Positions 42,721 through 51,997 of a DNA stretch of 64,000 bases are shown one piece after another (positions within the stretch are counted from its first letter, which is position 1; each line of letters starts with the position of its first letter). Under the pieces are notes generated by a model that was given only the letters and a program-made list of their open reading frames with translations, made no database searches and was not told the DNA's origin. Source of the stretch: Halobaculum sp. MBLA0147 (GTDB taxonomy: Archaea; Halobacteriota; Halobacteria; Halobacteriales; Haloferacaceae); NCBI RefSeq assembly GCF_041361345.1, contig NZ_JBGKAD010000001.1, positions 2,294,001-2,358,000 of the forward strand. Reading direction: 5' to 3'. A program made the position numbers and the translations under genes.

Positions 42721-44705
42721 GCGCGGACGGCGACGACGGCGGGCCGGGTGAGCGCGAGGTCGCCCACCGGCTGTTCGCCGCGGAGTTCGAGGACGCCGCC
42801 TTCGAGTACTCGGAGAGTGACGAGGATCGCGCGCCGAACTACGTGGTCACGCCGACCGGCGCGCGGGTCAACCGGCTGTTCGTGGCGGGCGTGCTCACGG
42901 AGGTGGAGACGGTCAACGAGGACACGCTGCGTGGACGCGTGGTGGACCCGACCGGGGCGTTCGTCACCTACGCGGGCCAGTACCAGCCCGACGAGGTGGC
43001 GTTCCTCGACCGGACGACGCCGCCGGCGTTCGTCTCGCTCGCCGGGAAGGGCCGGACGTTCCAGCCGGACGACTCCGACGTGGTGTACACCTCCGTCCGC
43101 CCGGAGCGATTGAACGAGGTCGACGCGGACACCCGCGACGCGTGGGTGGTCGACGCCGCGCGGGCGACGCTGCGTCGCGTCGGCGTGATGGCCGCCGCCC
43201 GCGAGTTCGCGGAGCGCGGCGACGCGTTGCGCGAACGACTCGTCGCGGCCGGCGTCGACGAGTCGCTGGCCGCCGGTGTTCCGCTGGCGCTGGACCACTA
43301 CGGGACGACCGCGGGCTACCTGGAGGGGCTCCGCGAGGTGGCCGTCCAGGCGTTGGGTGTCGTCGCGGACGAACGCGAGGAGGTCGCGGCGACGACGCCC
43401 GACCCCGCCGCCGACGGCGACGCGGTCGGCCCGCTGCCGACGTGGGCCCGACTCGACGAGTCGGCAGCAGCGACGGAGGCCGACACGGGTGTGGCGGAGA
43501 CCGACGCCGACCCGGACTCGACGGAGACGGCCGCAGACGTGGGCGAGGTCGACGGGGAGACGAGTGCGGTCGACACGGACGCGACGCAGATGGACACGGA
43601 CGCGACGGCGGCGACCGCGGACACGAGCGACGGCGGACAGTCGGCGGCGCCGGCGACGGAGACGGAGTCGACGACGGCGACCGGCGACGCGCCGACGGAG
43701 AGTACGGCCAGCGGCGGCGGCGAACCGGCGGCGACGACCCCGACGGAGACGGCGACCGCAACGGACACCGGTGGCGCGCCGACGGAGAGTACGGCTTCGG
43801 AACCGGACCCCGGAGAGACACCGACCGAGGAGAGCGCCTCCGAGACGGACCTAGAGACGGAGACGGACACGGACACGGACGACCTGGGCTCGTTCGAGGA
43901 CACCGGTGATGCGTCGGTCGGAGGCGCCGACGGCGACGCGCCCGCCGGAGACGCCGTCGACGGCGACTCGTCGACGGCGACGGTCGCGGACGACTCCGAA
44001 CCGGTCGACGCCACCGACGACCTGGGCTCGTTCGACGACACCGGCGGCGTGGCGGACGACGGCGGCGACCTCGGGTCGTTCGAGGACCCAGCCGGCGGCG
44101 CGGACGACGACCCCGTCGCCGAGGGTGACGACACCACGAGCGACCCGGACGACGCGACGGAGGCAGCCGTCGACCCGGCGGACGTGGACGAGGACGACCT
44201 CGACGACGCCCTGACCGAGGAGGAACGCGAGGAAGTGATGGCGGAACACGACGTGAGCTTCTCGACCGGCACCGAGGTGCCCGATCCCGAGGAGTCCGAG
44301 TTGGACGCTCCCGATCCCGAGGAGATCGTCCCCGACGCCGACGAGGGCGAGTCGACACCTGCCGCGACCGAGACGACGACTGGCTCGGCCGGCTCCGCCG
44401 AGGCGACCACCGGCTCGGCCACGGAGACGACGGCCGACGACGCGACGGAGACGGCGGACGCCGAGTCGGAGACCGACTCCGACGACGAGGCGGAGACGCC
44501 GGATCTCGACGACGTGAACCTCACCGCGGCCGTCGTCGACGTGATGGCGGAGTTGAACGACGGCGACGGTGTCGACCGCGAGGAGGTGCTGGCGGCGACG
44601 GTAGACCGCTACGGTGCCTCGCCCGAGGACGTGGAGGAGGCGATCCAGGACGCGCTGATGAACGGGCAGTGTTACGAGGCGGGCGGCGGACTCAAGCCGA
44701 TCTGA
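42717..44705 (+). CDS. rpap: RPA-associated protein with a very long acidic linker
   Basis: A 662-residue protein. Residues 1-220 match the RPA-associated (COG3390) domain of haloarchaea: REVAHRLFAAEFEDAAFEY, YVVTPTGARVNRLFVAGVLTEVE and VRPERLNEVDADTRDAWV. A winged-helix C-terminus (about 595-662: LTAAVVDVMAELNDGDGVDREEV and ending GGGLKPI) resembles the end of eukaryotic RPA32. Between them lie about 370 residues of Thr/Glu/Asp/Ser low complexity, with recurring DDLGSF(D/E)DTG words. The usual haloarchaeal partner is much shorter. It starts with a GTG inside the RPA stop codon. Confidence 0.88.
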   Translation: MSADGDDGGPGEREVAHRLFAAEFEDAAFEYSESDEDRAPNYVVTPTGARVNRLFVAGVLTEVETVNEDTLRGRVVDPTGAFVTYAGQYQPDEVAFLDRTTPPAFVSLAGKGRTFQPDDSDVVYTSVRPERLNEVDADTRDAWVVDAARATLRRVGVMAAAREFAERGDALRERLVAAGVDESLAAGVPLALDHYGTTAGYLEGLREVAVQALGVVADEREEVAATTPDPAADGDAVGPLPTWARLDESAAATEADTGVAETDADPDSTETAADVGEVDGETSAVDTDATQMDTDATAATADTSDGGQSAAPATETESTTATGDAPTESTASGGGEPAATTPTETATATDTGGAPTESTASEPDPGETPTEESASETDLETETDTDTDDLGSFEDTGDASVGGADGDAPAGDAVDGDSSTATVADDSEPVDATDDLGSFDDTGGVADDGGDLGSFEDPAGGADDDPVAEGDDTTSDPDDATEAAVDPADVDEDDLDDALTEEEREEVMAEHDVSFSTGTEVPDPEESELDAPDPEEIVPDADEGESTPAATETTTGSAGSAEATTGSATETTADDATETADAESETDSDDEAETPDLDDVNLTAAVVDVMAELNDGDGVDREEVLAATVDRYGASPEDVEEAIQDALMNGQCYEAGGGLKPI

Positions 44706-45553
44706 TGGCACCCGACGACGGAGACGGCTCGGCACCCGATCGGAGAGACGGATCGCCCCTCGCCAGCGGTGACGGGGGACACACCGACTCGCGGTCGCGC
44801 GACCGCCGGCCCCTCGTCGAACCCGTCCCGGACGCACCGGCGGCGACCGCGCGACTCGACGGCGAGCGAGCGCTCGTGGTCGCCGACTACCACGCCGGGA
44901 TCGAGGTGGGGCTCCGTTACGAGCGCGGCGTCGAACTCGACAGCGCCGCGCCGCGTCGCCGCGAGCGACTGCTGTCGCTGGTCGACCGTACCGACCCCGA
45001 CCGGCTCGTCGTCGTCGGCGACTTCGGGCACCGCGTCTCCGGCGCGGGCGACACGGAGCGCGACGAGATCGAGACGCTGCTCGACGCGCTCGCCGTCCCG
45101 GTGACGCTGGTGCGCGGGAACCACGACGCCGGTCTCGCGGAGGCGTTCGCGGACCGCCTGCAGACGACCGCGCCCGGCGGGACGCGGATCGGACGCGTCG
45201 GGTTCGTCCACGGCCACACCTGGCCCGACCCGGACGTGTTGGCCGCCGACGTGGTCTGTGTCGGCCACGAACACCCCGCGGTCAAACTCGCCGACGAGGT
45301 GGGCCGTGCCCGCGCCGAGCGGGCGTGGCTCCGTGGCCCGCTCGCACGCGAGCCGTTCGCCGAGGAGGGTGTCGCCGCCGAGTGGAACGCGCCCGAACTC
45401 GTCGTCGTCCCGGCGTTCAACGACCGGTCCGGCGGGACGTGGGTGAACGTCGAGGGCCAGGGGTTCCTCGCGCCGTTCCTCCCCGGCGCACTCCCCAGCG
45501 CGCAGGCGTACCTCCTCGACGGGACGCGGCTCGGGGACTACCGCGGGGTGTGA
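44705..45553 (+). CDS. rpe: Calcineurin-like phosphoesterase of the RPA operon
   Basis: A 282-residue metallophosphoesterase. The metal-binding motifs are VVADYHAGIE, VVVGDFGHRV, LVRGNHDAG and FVHGHTWP/CVGHEHP. This gene is the usual third member of the haloarchaeal rpa operons. Its ATG overlaps the previous stop (TGATG). The first 35 residues are a low-complexity acidic extension. The nucleic-acid substrate is unknown. Confidence 0.9.
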   Translation: MAPDDGDGSAPDRRDGSPLASGDGGHTDSRSRDRRPLVEPVPDAPAATARLDGERALVVADYHAGIEVGLRYERGVELDSAAPRRRERLLSLVDRTDPDRLVVVGDFGHRVSGAGDTERDEIETLLDALAVPVTLVRGNHDAGLAEAFADRLQTTAPGGTRIGRVGFVHGHTWPDPDVLAADVVCVGHEHPAVKLADEVGRARAERAWLRGPLAREPFAEEGVAAEWNAPELVVVPAFNDRSGGTWVNVEGQGFLAPFLPGALPSAQAYLLDGTRLGDYRGV

Positions 45554-45865
45554 GTGGTACCGGTCGCCTCCGGCGTGAGTGACGGACGGGCAGATCCGCC
45601 GGCGTGAGTGACGGACGGCTCCCCGACACCGGGAGCGGCCGGTGGTCCCGTTCGCCGGCGTCTCCGGGGTGTGGTACCTGTTTTCACTCGAGTCTGCACC
45701 GAAGTGCTTATGTAGGATACTGCAGTAGTCGTAGTCACCAGAGCGCCTTCGGGCGTGGTGTATCGTGCGCGGAATGACACAGCGTTCTCGAACTCGTACG
45801 GCCGGACGCGACAGTTCCGCAGCGACCGCCACGCCCGGAGCGGTGATGGTGTCGAGGTACTAACC
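45554..45865. other. Intergenic region with a short direct repeat and a distant promoter
   Basis: About 310 bp without a gene. A 20-bp direct repeat (ccggcgtgagtgacggacgg) occurs near 45571 and again near 45599. An AT-rich element (gtgcttatgtaggatact, about 45706-45723) may be the promoter of the coiled-coil gene, which would then have an unusually long leader of about 130 nt. Confidence 0.5.
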
Positions 45866-46789
45866 ATGGCAACGGAATCGGAAGTACTCGAGAAACACGA
45901 TCTCGAACCGATGGACGAATCGCGAAACGTACAGCTAGACGACGAGAAACTGGAGACTGGGTCCAAGGGCGAACTGATCAAACTCGCCGGCCAGCTCCGG
46001 GATCGTCGGAACGACCTGAACCAGATGGCCTCCGATCGCGCCTCCACACGCGACGACCTCAACGCGAAGACACGCGAGAAGGTCGACGAGGCCCAGGAAC
46101 ACCGCGAGAAGCGGGACGAGCTCAACGAGCAGGTCCAAGAGCACAAGGAGAGCCGCAACCAGCTCAACGCCGAGGCCAACGAGCTCTTCGACGAGGTCGA
46201 GGAGATGAAACAGGACCTCGAACTGGACGACGAGAAGTCCATCGAGGAGCTGAAAGAGGAGATCGAGGACCTCGAGTTCAAACAGCAGACGGAGGTGCTC
46301 GACGCCGAGGACGAGCGCGAGCTGATCGAGAAGATCGAGACCAAGCGCGAACAGCTCCAAGAGCGCAAGGAGAAGGTCGACCAGAGTGACGAACTCGAGG
46401 ACCTGATCGAGGAGGCCGAGGAGGTCCGCAGCGAGGCCTCCCAGCACCACCAGAAGGTGACGGAGCTGGCCGACGAGGCCCAGGAGCACCACAACGAGAT
46501 GATCGAGGCCTACCGCGAGGCCGACGAGATCCGCGACGAGGCCGACATCGTCCACGAGAAGTTCGTGGAGGCCCAGGAGGCGGCCGACCAGCACCACGAG
46601 GACTTCGTCCGCGTCCAGAAGCGCCTGCGCGAGTTGGACAAGAAGGAGGAAGAAGAGCAGAAGGAAGAGCGCGAGAAGAAGGCCGAAGAGGAACGCGAAG
46701 AGGCCGAGGAGATCTACCAGAAGTTCAAGGACGGCGAGACCCTCGACACCGAGGACCTGATGAAGCTCCAGAAGACGGGGCTGCTGTAG
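45866..46789 (+). CDS. Long coiled-coil protein
   Basis: A 307-residue protein that is almost entirely coiled coil from about residue 30 to 285, with heptads rich in Glu, Lys, Arg and Gln (KGELIKLAGQLRDRRNDLNQ through KKEEEEQKEEREKKAEEERE). It matches the archaeal COG1340 type. It has no TM helix. Its Lys content is unusually high for a halophile protein. ATG 45866 begins the conserved N-terminus MATESEV. A structural or scaffold role is likely. Confidence 0.85.
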   Translation: MATESEVLEKHDLEPMDESRNVQLDDEKLETGSKGELIKLAGQLRDRRNDLNQMASDRASTRDDLNAKTREKVDEAQEHREKRDELNEQVQEHKESRNQLNAEANELFDEVEEMKQDLELDDEKSIEELKEEIEDLEFKQQTEVLDAEDERELIEKIETKREQLQERKEKVDQSDELEDLIEEAEEVRSEASQHHQKVTELADEAQEHHNEMIEAYREADEIRDEADIVHEKFVEAQEAADQHHEDFVRVQKRLRELDKKEEEEQKEEREKKAEEEREEAEEIYQKFKDGETLDTEDLMKLQKTGLL

Positions 46790-46802
46790 TCGCCGCACTG
46801 TC

Positions 46803-46830
46803 GCCGGCGTGACGCCGGCTCTTCTCTCTC
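46803..46830 (+). terminator. Hairpin terminator of the coiled-coil gene
   Basis: GCCGGCG (46803-46809) pairs with CGCCGGC (46813-46819) around TGA and is followed by the pyrimidine run tcttctctctc. It begins 13 bp after the stop codon. Confidence 0.6.
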
Positions 46831-47010
46831 ACCCCACGCCCGAGTGGCGACGCCGTCGGTGTCGGTCCAGCGGTGGGTGTCGAACTCGCAGAGTCGTGTC
46901 CCGACGACGAACCGTCGGTATCGGCGGTCGGGACTAGAGGTGCGTCGGTTCGGGTGGAACCGAGTGACGATTCGACAGAATCTCCGACGTCGGGTGTCGC
47001 CGTCGCCCGG

Positions 47011-48360
47011 TCAGGCCAGCGACTCGCCGTCGAAGGCCGTCGCCTCGTAGTCGACCTCCATCAGGTCGAGGATCGTCGGGGCGATGTCGTAGAGGTCGGT
47101 GCCCTCGGGGACGGAGACGTCCGGGTCGTCGACGAGCAGCGTCGCGTTCTCGAAGCTGTGCATCCCGTTGCGCGGGCCGTGGTAGAACACGCCGTCGTCG
47201 CTGGGCTTGAACTTCGCCTTCAGGTCGAACCCCTCGTTGGGGATCACGACCAGATCCGGCGCGATGTCGTCGTGGGCGCCGTCGAACACGTCCTCGCCGA
47301 CGACGACGCGCTTGGCGACCGGCTCGCCGTCCGGACCGGTCATCGCCTCCAACTCCTCCTTGAGTTCGGCGCGTTTCGCCTCGAACTCCGCGGGTGGTAC
47401 CGCACCGCGCGGTTCGCGACCCTCCTTGTTGATGTAGAATCGGCCGGGGATCAGCGAGTACGCCTCCGTGTCGTCGGAGATGTCCGCGAGTTCCTCGTGG
47501 TCGTCGTCCGCGAACGAGAGCCAGCCGTTGTCCGCGAGCCAGCGGTTGCAGTCGACCTCGTACACCTCGTGCATGAAGCCGTGGTCGGAGGCGATCACCA
47601 TCGTCACGTCGTCGGGGAAGGTCTCCCGGAGTCGCCCGATGTAGTCGTCGACCGTCCGGTAGAACGCCATGAACTCCTCGTAGTACTCACCCTCCTCGAG
47701 GTAGTCCTCGAACAGGAAGTGGTTCACGCGGTCGGTCGTCATGAACACGCCGAAGAACAGGTCCCAGTCGTCCTGCTCGGCGTAGTGGTCGAACGCCTCG
47801 TAGCGGCGGTCCAGCGTCTCGTTGGCGTCCGCGAGGAACTCCGTCTTGTCGTCGTCGTGGCCGAGCTTCGGGTCGGCGTCGATCTTGTACCCGATCCCTG
47901 AGAGGTACTCGCCGAGTTCGTCCGGGTAGGCGGCCTTCTCGATGGACGGCGAGAGGAACCCGGAGACCATCCGTTGGACGTTCCGCTGTGGCGGGAACGT
48001 CACGGGGACGTTGAACACGGAGGCGTCGCGGCCGGCCTCGCTCACGCGGTCCCACAGGCGGGTGGCCTGTACGTCACGCCCCATCGGGACGTACGTGTCG
48101 TACGAGCCGACCTCGCGATCCTGGAACCCGTAGACGCCGGTCTCGCCGGGGTTGACCCCGGTCGTGAGCGCCGGCCAGCAGGCGGACGACTCCGGCGGGA
48201 CGATGGAGTCGATGGCCCCACCGGCACCCTCCTCCATGATCGACGCGACGTTCGGGAACTCCTCGGGGTTGTCGGCGAGCAGGCTGAACGGGACGCCGTC
48301 GATGCCGACGAAGGCGACGCGCGGGTCGTCGTCGCCACGGATTCGGTCGAACAATCCCAT
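47011..48360 (-). CDS. Alkaline-phosphatase-superfamily phosphodiesterase
   Basis: A 449-residue protein of the type I phosphodiesterase/nucleotide pyrophosphatase family. The first metal Asp is in VAFVGIDGVPFSLL, the nucleophile region is PPESSACWPALTTG, metal ligands are in VFMTTDRVNHFLFED and ASDHGFMH, and the last His is in RNGMHSFENATLL. It hydrolyses phosphodiester or phosphomonoester bonds of an unknown substrate. ATG 48360 is supported by a TATA-like gggatttacg 25-35 bp upstream. Confidence 0.88.
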   Translation of the reverse strand: MGLFDRIRGDDDPRVAFVGIDGVPFSLLADNPEEFPNVASIMEEGAGGAIDSIVPPESSACWPALTTGVNPGETGVYGFQDREVGSYDTYVPMGRDVQATRLWDRVSEAGRDASVFNVPVTFPPQRNVQRMVSGFLSPSIEKAAYPDELGEYLSGIGYKIDADPKLGHDDDKTEFLADANETLDRRYEAFDHYAEQDDWDLFFGVFMTTDRVNHFLFEDYLEEGEYYEEFMAFYRTVDDYIGRLRETFPDDVTMVIASDHGFMHEVYEVDCNRWLADNGWLSFADDDHEELADISDDTEAYSLIPGRFYINKEGREPRGAVPPAEFEAKRAELKEELEAMTGPDGEPVAKRVVVGEDVFDGAHDDIAPDLVVIPNEGFDLKAKFKPSDDGVFYHGPRNGMHSFENATLLVDDPDVSVPEGTDLYDIAPTILDLMEVDYEATAFDGESLA

Positions 48361-48466
48361 ACGCGCCCTTCAGACGGTCGACGTAAATCCCTTTCAGTAT
48401 CCTTCCGCGCCGGGAACCCCGAACTGCCCGGGTGGACTGCCCGCCGACCGTCGCTCGCGACGCGAC

Positions 48467-48991
48467 TCACTCGACGGCGAAGGGACTCGCCGTCTCCGTC
48501 CACTCCCAGCCGGGGAGTCGCGTCTGGAAGCCGGCCGCCAGCGCGGCGTCGAGGTCGTCGACGCCCGCCGGCTCGGCGTCTGGGGGAGCGGAGTCGCCGG
48601 ATTCGGTGTCACCCGTCGCGGGCGGCCCACCACCGTCGACGTGTGTGTCGGCGTAGTGGAAGGTCGCCTCGGCGAGCGTCGCGAGCGGCTGGCCACCGGC
48701 GATCGTGCTCGCCAGCAGTCGCCCCAACTGTTCGTCGACGACGAACCCGGGGTAGTCGTCGACGACGTCGAGGTCGCGCAGCAGGGCGACGAGCGCCGCG
48801 ACGTTGACAGCTCGGTCGCCGTCCGCGAACACCGCGTCCACCTCCGCGCGGTAGGCGGCCGGTGAGACGGGCTCGAACTCGGCGTCGAACGCCTCGCCGA
48901 GCGCCGACCGGGTCGCGTCGATCAACGGGACCACCGTGTCGGCCCGCTCGCGGACGTAGTCGCGTTCCGCCCGGACCGTCTGTGGTGTCAC
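48467..48991 (-). CDS. Conserved haloarchaeal protein, unrecognised
   Basis: A 174-residue acidic protein, mostly helical (VRAERDYVRERADTVVPLIDATRSAL, NVAALVALLRDLDVVDDYPGFVVDEQLGRLLA). It has a low-complexity acidic stretch and a C-terminus GFQTRLPGWEWTETASPF. The start is uncertain between GTG 48991 and GTG 48997. No motif gives a function. The long open frame continuing upstream on this strand is the shadow of the next gene. Confidence 0.65.
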   Translation of the reverse strand: MTPQTVRAERDYVRERADTVVPLIDATRSALGEAFDAEFEPVSPAAYRAEVDAVFADGDRAVNVAALVALLRDLDVVDDYPGFVVDEQLGRLLASTIAGGQPLATLAEATFHYADTHVDGGGPPATGDTESGDSAPPDAEPAGVDDLDAALAAGFQTRLPGWEWTETASPFAVE

Positions 48992-49243
48992 TCGCACACC
49001 CGTCCCGACGGAGACGAGGGGGTTGTGGTTTGCGAAGGCTTTTGTAACTCCGCGCGGGAGTACGGTGTAAGCGGATTCTCGTCGCCGTCGCGCGACCGAC
49101 GCGCCGACTCGGCGCCGCGACCGGGCGTCGCCGCCCGGCAGACGGGTCGGACACACTCCGACCGTCTCGGGACCGAGTCGGCTCCGCACAACCACCATGT
49201 CACGGGTCAGATCCACACTCCCGGTACGTACGTCCTCGCAGCC

Positions 49244-51166
49244 ATGAGTCAAGTCGAACGTCAACTCGAAGAGACGAAGGCACAGATCGAGTCCGAGATC
49301 CCAGACGACATCTCCGTCACCGACGTGACCTACGAGGGGCCGGAGCTGGTCGTCTACACTCGTCACCCGAAACAGTTCGCCCGCAACGGCGACCTCGTCC
49401 GGAACCTCGCCTCGAAGCTCCGCAAGCGGATCACCGTCCGCCCACACCCGGACGTGTTGTCCGCGCCCCGCGAGGCCGAAGACGACATCCGGGAGATCAT
49501 CCCCGAGGACGCCGGGGTGACCGACCTGGACTTCCACCAGGACACCGGCGAGGTCGTCATCGAGGCGGAGAAACCCGGACTCGTCATCGGCCGCCACGGC
49601 TCGACGCTCCGGGAGATCACCAAACAGGTCGGCTGGACGCCCGAGGTAGTCCGCACGCCGCCCATCGAGTCATCGACGGTCTCGAACGTCCGCAACTTCC
49701 TGAAACACGAACGCGAGGAGCGCCGCGACGTGTTGGAGAAGGTCGGCCGCCAGATCCACCGCGAGGAGATGGCCGACGACCAGTGGGTCCGCATCTCCAC
49801 GCTCGGCTGTTGTCGCGAGGTCGGCCGCGCGGCCTTCGTGCTCAACACCGCGGAGACGCGTATCCTGATCGACTGTGGCGACAAGCCCGGCTCCGACGAC
49901 GTGCCGTACCTGCAAGTACCCGAGGCGCTCGGTGCGGGCGCGAGCAACCTCGACGCGGTCGTGTTGACGCACGCCCACCTCGACCACTCGGCGTTGATCC
50001 CGCTGCTGTTCAAGTACGGCTACGACGGCCCGATCTACTGTACGGAGCCGACACGGGACCTGATGGGGCTGCTCACACTGGACTACCTCGACGTGGCCGC
50101 CAAGGAGGGGCGGACGCCGCCGTACGACTCCGAGCAGGTCCGCGAGGCGATCAAACACTGTATCCCGCTGGAGTACGGCGACGTGACGGACATCGCGCCG
50201 GACGTGAAGCTCACGATGCACAACGCCGGCCACATCCTCGGCTCGGCGGTGTCGCACTTCCACGTCGGCGACGGGCTGTACAACGTCGCCTTCTCGGGTG
50301 ACATCCACTACGAGGACACGCGGCTGTTCAACGGCGCGGTCAACGACTTCCCGCGGGTGGAGACGCTCGTGTTGGAGTCGACCTACGGCGGTCGCAACGA
50401 CTACCAGACGGACCAGGAGGACTCCGAGCGGAAGCTGTTGGAGGTGATCCGGGAGACGTACGAGGACGACGGGAAGGTGTTGATCCCGGCGTTCGCGGTC
50501 GGGCGGTCACAGGAGATGATGCTCGTGTTGGAGGAGGCGATGCGGTCGGGGAAGATCCCCTCGATGCCGGTCCACCTCGACGGGATGATCTGGGAGGCGA
50601 CGGCGATCCACACCACCTACCCCGAGTACCTGCGCGACGACCTCCAAGACCGGATCTTCCACGAGGACGAGAACCCGTTCCTCGCCGACGAGTTCAACCA
50701 CATCGACGGCGGGGAGGAGGAGCGGCAGGAGGTCGCGGACGGTGATCCGTGTATCATCCTCTCGACGTCGGGGATGGTCACCGGCGGGCCGATCATGTCG
50801 TGGCTCCGCCACCTCGGCAGCGACGAAGACTCGACGCTCACCTTCGTCGGCTACCAGGCACAGGGGACGCTCGGCGACAAGATCCAGCGCGGTCACGAGC
50901 AGATCCCGGTGCAGGACCCGGACGACCCCCGGCGCAACAGCACACTCAACCTGGAGATGGGCGTCGAGACGGTCGACGGCTTCTCCGGGCACGCCGACCG
51001 CCAGGGACTGGAGAACTTCGTACGGACGATGAACCCGCGGCCGGAGAAGGTGTTGTGTGTCCACGGGGACGAGCGGTCCGTCCAGGACCTCTCGTCGGCG
51101 TTGTACCACGACTACAACATGCGGACGTTCGCGCCGAAGAACCTGGAGACGTTCCGGTTCAAGTGA
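49244..51166 (+). CDS. fttA: aCPSF1/FttA transcription-termination ribonuclease
   Basis: A 640-residue beta-CASP ribonuclease. FttA cleaves nascent RNA and terminates archaeal transcription. Two N-terminal KH domains (about residues 1-150, with VIGRHGSTLREITKQVGW as the GxxG loop) precede the MBL core (THAHLDHSALIPLLFKYGY) and the beta-CASP insert (LVLESTYGGRND, PAFAVGRSQEMM, STSGMVTGGPI). The C-terminal motifs FSGHADR and CVHGDE complete the active site. ATG 49244 begins MSQVERQLEETK, the family start. A hairpin (CGGGGT/ACCCCG, 51182-51196) lies just after the stop. Confidence 0.95.
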   Translation: MSQVERQLEETKAQIESEIPDDISVTDVTYEGPELVVYTRHPKQFARNGDLVRNLASKLRKRITVRPHPDVLSAPREAEDDIREIIPEDAGVTDLDFHQDTGEVVIEAEKPGLVIGRHGSTLREITKQVGWTPEVVRTPPIESSTVSNVRNFLKHEREERRDVLEKVGRQIHREEMADDQWVRISTLGCCREVGRAAFVLNTAETRILIDCGDKPGSDDVPYLQVPEALGAGASNLDAVVLTHAHLDHSALIPLLFKYGYDGPIYCTEPTRDLMGLLTLDYLDVAAKEGRTPPYDSEQVREAIKHCIPLEYGDVTDIAPDVKLTMHNAGHILGSAVSHFHVGDGLYNVAFSGDIHYEDTRLFNGAVNDFPRVETLVLESTYGGRNDYQTDQEDSERKLLEVIRETYEDDGKVLIPAFAVGRSQEMMLVLEEAMRSGKIPSMPVHLDGMIWEATAIHTTYPEYLRDDLQDRIFHEDENPFLADEFNHIDGGEEERQEVADGDPCIILSTSGMVTGGPIMSWLRHLGSDEDSTLTFVGYQAQGTLGDKIQRGHEQIPVQDPDDPRRNSTLNLEMGVETVDGFSGHADRQGLENFVRTMNPRPEKVLCVHGDERSVQDLSSALYHDYNMRTFAPKNLETFRFK

Positions 51167-51268
51167 CCGGGCGGCGCCGACCGGGGTCGAACCCCGTTCG
51201 CACCTCGGCGCAGGGGTCACAGCCGGCCGTCTCTCTCGTCGTCGAGGTCAGAAGGTGATCACTGCCGA

Positions 51269-51637
51269 CTAGGCGTATATCAGCAGCCGAACCCAGACGG
51301 TGTACCCGCGGTAACTGACGAGTCGTCCCGACTCTCCGTCCGGCCGGTCGGTGAGCCGCTCGTACCGCTCCCTCGTCTCGTCCAGGTCTCGCTGTGGGAC
51401 GGAGACGACCACGAACGCTGCCGTTCCGTTCGACTCGTAGGCACCGACCGCCCGCTCGGTCACACGCCGGAGGCGGTCGTCGTCGACCGCCGACAGCGGG
51501 ACCGGTTCGACGTCGAACGACTCTGACGGGACGACCGTCGCCTCCAGCTGTCCACCGGGTCCCGATCCGACGAACCCCGCACAGCCGGCGACGAGCACGA
51601 GTAGGGTGACCGCGGTCACTCTGTGCACGCCGTTCAT
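51269..51637 (-). CDS. Small lipoprotein
   Basis: A 122-residue protein with a lipobox at the N-terminus (LLVLVAGCAGF, Cys19), so it should be lipid-anchored on the outer face of the membrane. The mature part has FDVEPVPLSAVDDDRLRRVTERAVGAYESNGTAAFVVVSV, a pattern seen in small haloarchaeal lipoproteins. It ends VRLLIYA. ATG 51637 directly precedes a basic, hydrophobic signal. Confidence 0.78.
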   Translation of the reverse strand: MNGVHRVTAVTLLVLVAGCAGFVGSGPGGQLEATVVPSESFDVEPVPLSAVDDDRLRRVTERAVGAYESNGTAAFVVVSVPQRDLDETRERYERLTDRPDGESGRLVSYRGYTVWVRLLIYA

Positions 51638-51800
51638 ACGACGACGTTCGGCTCCTGTTTTGAGTGGGCTACGGAAGTTCCGTACGATCTGCCGTCAGCG
51701 TAGTGACCGCCGTGTCCACCGAGCATCGGGACGTGTCCGTCTTCGTACAGATACCACGGTCCACCGGAGTCGCCACCGTCGTCACTCGGTGTCGTCCCGT
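51634..51800 (-). pseudogene. Fragment of a trypsin-type serine protease (C-terminal end only)
   Basis: In the frame ending at TGA 51634 the translation reads DDGGDSGGPWYLYEDGHVPM and then a Gly/His-rich segment ending SVAHSKQEP. GDSGGP is the active-site serine motif of S1 (chymotrypsin-fold) proteases, here at 51760-51774, and the following pattern fits the last strands of that fold. The His and Asp parts and any signal peptide are missing: upstream, the same frame degenerates while a different frame holds a 71-aa gene. It overlaps the lipoprotein start codon by a few bases. Confidence 0.5.
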
Positions 51801-51997
51801 TCCGATCGGTCGACACCCCGCCCCGTGTGACTCGCGCCCGTCGCTCCGACGACGTGTCGTGACACCGTGTCGTAGTGTTCTGGCTCTCTACCCGACTTCT
51901 CTGCCAGGTGTCGGTTGATCTCCTGGATGTGGTCCTCGATCGTGTCACGCATCTCGTCGATGTCGTGAACGCCTGAATCGTTCTCTGACTTGTTCAT
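51782..51997 (-). CDS. Small acidic protein, third gene of an accessory operon
   Basis: A 71-residue protein (MNKSENDSGVHDIDEMRDTI, then EDHIQEINRHLAEKSGREPE), helical in its first half and polar after that. It has no recognisable motif. Its ATG overlaps the stop of the upstream gene (ATGA), so it is translationally coupled. Its last codons run into the serine-protease fragment in another frame, so the C-terminus may be recent. Confidence 0.6.
   Translation of the reverse strand: MNKSENDSGVHDIDEMRDTIEDHIQEINRHLAEKSGREPEHYDTVSRHVVGATGASHTGRGVDRSERDDTE

Noticed and set aside
51181..51200. tRNA-like T-arm (minus strand ggggttcgacccc)
   Set aside because: The loop is too short for a T-loop, and no acceptor, D or anticodon stems fit around it. 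It is a small hairpin just after the fttA stop.
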